Shown: positions 5,111 to 6,008 of the stretch, in pieces | How positions within the stretch are numbered: the stretch's first letter is position 1 | Layout of the letters: the number at the start of each line of letters is the position of its first letter | NCBI GenBank assembly: GCA_003222755.1 | Contig: QHXA01000259.1 | Span: forward strand, 1 to 6,008 | Direction of reading: 5' to 3' | From: Acidobacteriota bacterium | GTDB lineage: Bacteria; Acidobacteriota; Terriglobia; 20CM-2-55-15 | Length of the DNA: 6,008 nt | Notes under the pieces: generated by a model | What the model was told of the DNA's origin: nothing | Databases searched by the model: none | What the model saw: the letters and a program-made list of their open reading frames with translations, nothing else | Position numbers and translations under genes: made by a program

Positions 5111-5970
5111 GCGGCACGTCTCTCGTGTCCGGCCGTGGACTTCGAGCCATGATGTTTCGCATAGACGTGAGTGAACTCCGCGCCCAGAAAAATCAACTGC
5201 GAGGAGTAGTACACCCACGACAGAATGACGACTACCGATCCCGCCGCTCCGAACATAGAACCCACGCTGCTTTTACCGATGTAGAAGCCGATCAAAAATT
5301 TGCCGAGATCGAACAGGAGTGCGGTGGCCGCGGCTCCGATCCAGACATCTCTCCAGGTCACGCGCTCATCCGGCACATAGCGGAAAAGCAAAGCAAACAG
5401 CAATGTCACGACTCCAAATGAAACAACCAAGTCGGCAACGTGCCAAACGAAGTCGGAGCCTGGTAAGAGATAACTGAAGTAAGACGTTATCGCGGAAAGG
5501 ACGGCGCTGATGATCATCGATATCAGCAGCAGGAACGCGATAGCCAAGACCATCGTGAAAGACGCAAACTTGTCCTTCAGCACGCCGAACATGAACCCAT
5601 ATTGGCGATGCCGGACCTTCCAGATTTTGTTCATTGCCGTGTGCAGTTCGCTGAAAACGCCAGTCGCACCAAGACTCAGAATCACAAAGCTCACGACAGT
5701 CGCAATGAATCCGTGGCCCAACGTGCCGGCGTTGTGTATTGCTAGCGCAATCGTCTTTGCTGCGTCGGTGCCTACCAGCGATTCCACTTGCCTCTGAATG
5801 TGCCCGACTGTGTCCCCTTTGTAAACGAAGCCGATGATGAAAATCACGATGACCAGCAGCGGTGCCAGGGAGAAGAGGGCGTAATACGCAAGTGATGCTC
5901 CCATACGAGGAGCTTCATCCCGTTGCCAGTCATCTACCGTTTCCTTAATGAGATCCCAGGTTTCAAACAT
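5107..5970 (-). CDS. YihY/BrkB family inner-membrane protein
   Basis: A 287-residue polytopic inner-membrane protein. The family was once misnamed ribonuclease BN, and its true function is still unclear (transport has been proposed). Motifs in order are MGASLAYYALFSLAPLLV (23-40), GATGVFSELHTAMNKIW (101-117), LLFRYVPDERVTWRDVWIGA (194-213, ending before the next membrane helix) and FGAAGSVVVILSWVYYSSQL (240-259), followed by IFLGAEFTHVYA. About six membrane segments are visible, near 31-50, 87-106, 137-160, 177-197, 208-230 and 242-264. The N-terminus (ETWDLIKETVDDWQRDEAPR) is the usual cytoplasmic helix and the C-terminus is short and basic. Length is normal and the frame is intact. Start ATG 5970 has a GGGGGG run 5 bases upstream, a weak Shine-Dalgarno match. 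The window ends 38 bases further on, so the promoter cannot be judged. Confidence 0.93.
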   Translation of the reverse strand: MFETWDLIKETVDDWQRDEAPRMGASLAYYALFSLAPLLVIVIFIIGFVYKGDTVGHIQRQVESLVGTDAAKTIALAIHNAGTLGHGFIATVVSFVILSLGATGVFSELHTAMNKIWKVRHRQYGFMFGVLKDKFASFTMVLAIAFLLLISMIISAVLSAITSYFSYLLPGSDFVWHVADLVVSFGVVTLLFALLFRYVPDERVTWRDVWIGAAATALLFDLGKFLIGFYIGKSSVGSMFGAAGSVVVILSWVYYSSQLIFLGAEFTHVYAKHHGSKSTAGHERRAA

Positions 5971-6008
5971 GCCGGCCCCCCGAAAAACGTTGGATAAATT
6001 CAGAACGC

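Noticed and set aside
676..5970. One operon of brkB, DUF5916, DCC and kinase genes
   Set aside because: The same strand is used, but the gaps of 764 and 529 bases hold palindromic repeats, and both the DUF5916 and kinase genes have their own promoter candidates.

Overview
The window carries four recognisable protein genes, all on the minus strand. Read in the direction of transcription (right to left) they are a YihY/BrkB-type membrane protein (5107-5970), a large secreted DUF5916-type protein predicted to sit in the outer membrane (1700-4342), a DCC-family (DUF393) CxxC protein with an abnormal C-terminus (676-1170), and the N-terminal 249 residues of a PknB-type serine/threonine kinase that runs off the left edge (1-749). 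A bacterium with an outer membrane and moderately high GC is indicated. DUF5916 proteins with a CBM9-like front end, together with kinases of the 'AGGMGEVYRARD ... RDVxFKVLP' type, are typical of Acidobacteriota and related soil lineages. That assignment is inference from gene style, not a marker-gene result.

Layout: 1-749 is the kinase, with a clear ribosome binding site and a TATAAT box just upstream. 676-1170 is the DCC protein; its conserved C-terminal end is not visible and its reading frame runs 74 bases into the kinase gene. 1171-1699 has no convincing gene and holds two unrelated repeat families. 1700-4342 is the DUF5916 gene, whose promoter geometry suggests a leaderless mRNA. 4343-5106 is a repeat-rich gap with a 96-base inverted repeat, a short remnant that may come from an S41-type peptidase, a strong hairpin, a second and split copy of the repeat seen near 1340, and a short plus-strand ORF meeting brkB tail to tail. 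5107-5970 is the BrkB-type gene.

The genes share a strand, but the gaps between the first three are 764 and 529 bases and full of palindromic repeats. I therefore see four loosely linked genes rather than one pathway or operon. The most unusual material is in the two gaps: exact 46-base direct repeats bracket the DUF5916 gene, one copy of that repeat is interrupted by 72 bases between its inverted arms, and two other inverted-repeat structures sit at the 3' and 5' sides of the same gene. I found no transposase, CRISPR array, tRNA, rRNA or defence system, and nothing I would call a new biological system.
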